Below the pieces are notes generated by a model. It ran no database searches. It was given only the letters and a program-made list of their open reading frames with translations, and was not told where the DNA came from. Made by a program: the position numbers and the translations under genes. Source: Labia minor (taxonomy: Eukaryota > Arthropoda > Insecta > Dermaptera > Spongiphoridae). Taken from it: a stretch of 64,000 nucleotides of DNA. Location of the stretch: positions 21,319,146-21,383,145 of the forward strand of contig OY720348.1 in assembly GCA_963082975.1 (NCBI GenBank), in the 5' to 3' direction. This document shows, piece after piece, positions 62,620-64,000 of this stretch (position 1 is the first letter of the stretch; every line of letters begins with the position of its first letter).

Positions 62620-63005
62620 TGTAAATGGGTTTTCAAAAACCACTTTAACGATATTTTTGAAATTCACACCAGAGATAGTATTTATAAAGAAAGATTGAAT
62701 TTTATTGATCACATCTCTGGGAAATATCATCTTCATTAGTTTTTTCTTAATTTAAATGTATATATGTAACGTCACAGCCACCGCCTGTGAGATATATATC
62801 TATTCTTAAAATAAAATTAAAAATATTTATATTATATTCATATTTGAATTTTATTGCATTAATAGATACATTTAAATTATTTGAAATTGTTTCACAACGT
62901 TTAGAAGATTTATCTTTATTCGATATAGAATTAAATGACGTCATCAATTTATTATACAGCAACTCCGTAAATACAAAATATTATAAACTAGCTGTTCAAT
63001 CAGTA
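62540..63005 (+). repeat. family C-related repeat, diverged
   Basis: It starts near a (TA)n tract (62570-62612), then shares ttcacaccagagata, atcatcttcattagttttttcttaattt and tacaaaatattataaa with C1, C2 and the 35.4-35.7 kb element. Only one of the tgacgtca-type blocks is recognisable. Noncoding. Confidence 0.45.
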
Positions 63006-63091
63006 TATTAAATAAAACATTTATTTGTTTTTGTATTCTTACTTTTAATATATTTTAATTTAATCAGTAAATTAATTATATATTATTATTG

Positions 63092-63175
63092 TAAATGTTA
63101 TATCTATCTATCTCTGTATTCTATGGTAGTCGAAAGTTCTTGGCCGCAACATCCACATTTCTCGAAGTGTCTCTT
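63092..63175 (-). mobile_element. LINE 3' end (copy L3)
   Basis: Inverted match to the last 80 bases of the 58.3-59.3 kb copy: tcgaaagttcttggccgcaa and ccacatttct, with a (TATC)n tail at the left, the reverse of the (TAGA)n tail there. Severely 5'-truncated. Confidence 0.65.
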
Positions 63176-63238
63176 CATACATTATTATAGGATCTGAAAA
63201 AATGAAATTTATTTTATTTTATTATTTTCCCATGAAGA

Positions 63239-63777
63239 TGTTCTCGGAGCGACTAAGCAAATTCATGTTGCGCCGGGACATATATTTAAAACCTCGCTAC
63301 CCCCTCTTAGAAGCTTACGATTGGCTATAATAAGCTGGCCATCTATTGGGTCTTCGTTCAGCGCCTAGCACGCTATTGGTTGTCGAGAGTCCCCACCACT
63401 CCACTTAGATGTCACCAGCCGGGTATAAAAAGCCGTGAAGCAGGCTAGCCTGGCAGTTGAGCAGTAGTAGTAGTAGTATCGGCAGCAGCAGTTGAGTATC
63501 AGTTGAGCAGTTGAGCAGTAGCAGCGGGGCAGTAGCAGTTGTGATTCAAGACGTTAAGAAGAACATATGCGAAGAACGACGAAAATATCCGAAGAACGGA
63601 GAACGAAGAACCGAAGATTTACAAGACGTTTATTTTATCTGTGTATATATTTTTCAACAAAACGATATATTTTTTGCTACACTTTTCAATAAAAACGATA
63701 TATTTTTTGCTAATACTTTTCAACAAAACGATATTTTTTAATACATCTGCTTCACTATCGAAGCCACCAACCCTACA
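63239..63777 (+). mobile_element. probable solo LTR of a retrotransposon
   Basis: TG...CA boundaries (tgttctcgg ... accctaca) enclose a promoter-like layout: a GC-rich upstream part, a TATA box (gtataaaaa, 63423-63431), a start-like region with (cagttgagcag)n repeats, then three 24-34 base tandem repeats (ttttcaacaaaacgatat..., from 63651) and AATAAA. No matching second LTR or primer-binding site is visible. The target duplication is unclear: atgaa occurs near both ends (63232-63236, 63780-63784) but not flush with them. Confidence 0.45.
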
Positions 63778-64000
63778 TTATGAATCCACCCATAATAATA
63801 TCTTACTTACTTGAAAATGAAAATCCAATTATGAGATCAATTATTTAAAATTATTTATTCACACACATATAATCTTGAATGTTCTCAGTGTTTTATAAAT
63901 AATTTAAAAAGGCCAACATTAGAAAATAAAATTAAAAATATAATAAAATATAAATATAAATATAACATAAAAATAAAAACATAAACATTCTTTGAATGAC

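Larger units (their letters stand above)
45539..64000. other. gene-poor, repeat-rich tract downstream of RAB3GAP2
   Basis: No spliced gene could be assembled in these 18.5 kb. I found LINE, mariner, hAT-like, family A-D repeats and a probable LTR (listed separately). Non-repeat islands that are less A/T-rich lie at 50590-50960, 56940-57090 and 61670-62260. Stretches 45.5-46.5, 47.1-48.2, 54.2-55.2, 55.5-56.9 and 57.1-57.8 kb are plain A/T with nothing supportable. Isolated open frames here are low-complexity or lie in repeats. Confidence 0.5.

Noticed and set aside
63511-63741. 76-codon plus frame at the right edge
   Set aside because: It lies in the probable LTR and is partly made of its tandem repeats; no protein family is visible.

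Overview
This is an animal nuclear genomic window. It has spliced genes with many small exons and canonical GT-AG introns, extreme AT richness, (TA)n microsatellites and nested transposable elements. The gene content (WASH, an ELAPOR-type receptor, Prune, TMCC, RAB3GAP2), the irritans-like mariners, the Penelope-like element and the tRNA-derived SINE suggest an arthropod, probably an insect. I cannot name the species from sequence alone.

Layout. (1) 1-598, minus strand: the first two exons of an unrecognised gene, head-to-head with (2) WASHC1, 1830-5533, plus, 8 coding exons, 502 aa, complete. (3) ELAPOR1/2 homologue, 6780-14911, minus, 16 coding exons, 993 aa, complete from signal peptide to cytoplasmic tail. 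(4) Prune exopolyphosphatase (DHH family), 17422-20100, minus, 6 exons, 361 aa, with a SINE in intron 2. (5) TMCC family ER protein, 24321-32824, plus, 9 exons, 525 aa. Its intron 2 holds a 2.5 kb, essentially perfect palindrome of two 5'-truncated Penelope-like elements, and its intron 6 holds a hAT-type MITE. (6) RAB3GAP2, 36905-45538, plus, 23 exons, 1474 aa. (7) 45.5-64 kb: a gene-poor tract of decayed LINE ends, two mariner remnants, repeats with terminal inverted repeats, a hAT-like element, a probable solo LTR and a few GC-richer islands.

The five complete genes are unrelated in sequence. Four of them act on membranes: WASH on endosomal actin, ELAPOR in the endosome/lysosome system, RAB3GAP2 as part of a Rab GAP/GEF, and TMCC in the ER. 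This may be coincidence. RFX X-box-like and CLEAR/E-box-like sites lie just upstream of ELAPOR and RAB3GAP2.

The most unusual structure is the Penelope-like palindrome. The whole head-to-head unit sits between one pair of 11-12 bp direct repeats, so it appears to have integrated as one piece, and both copies are cut within 18 nt of each other at the reverse transcriptase active-site motif. The second is a group of related dispersed repeats (families A, B and C) with a shared block order. In A and B this includes an internal microsatellite, and B and C units have perfect 13-bp inverted ends.

Exon coordinates were read by eye from splice signals, reading frame and remembered family resemblance. 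No alignment or transcript evidence was available.
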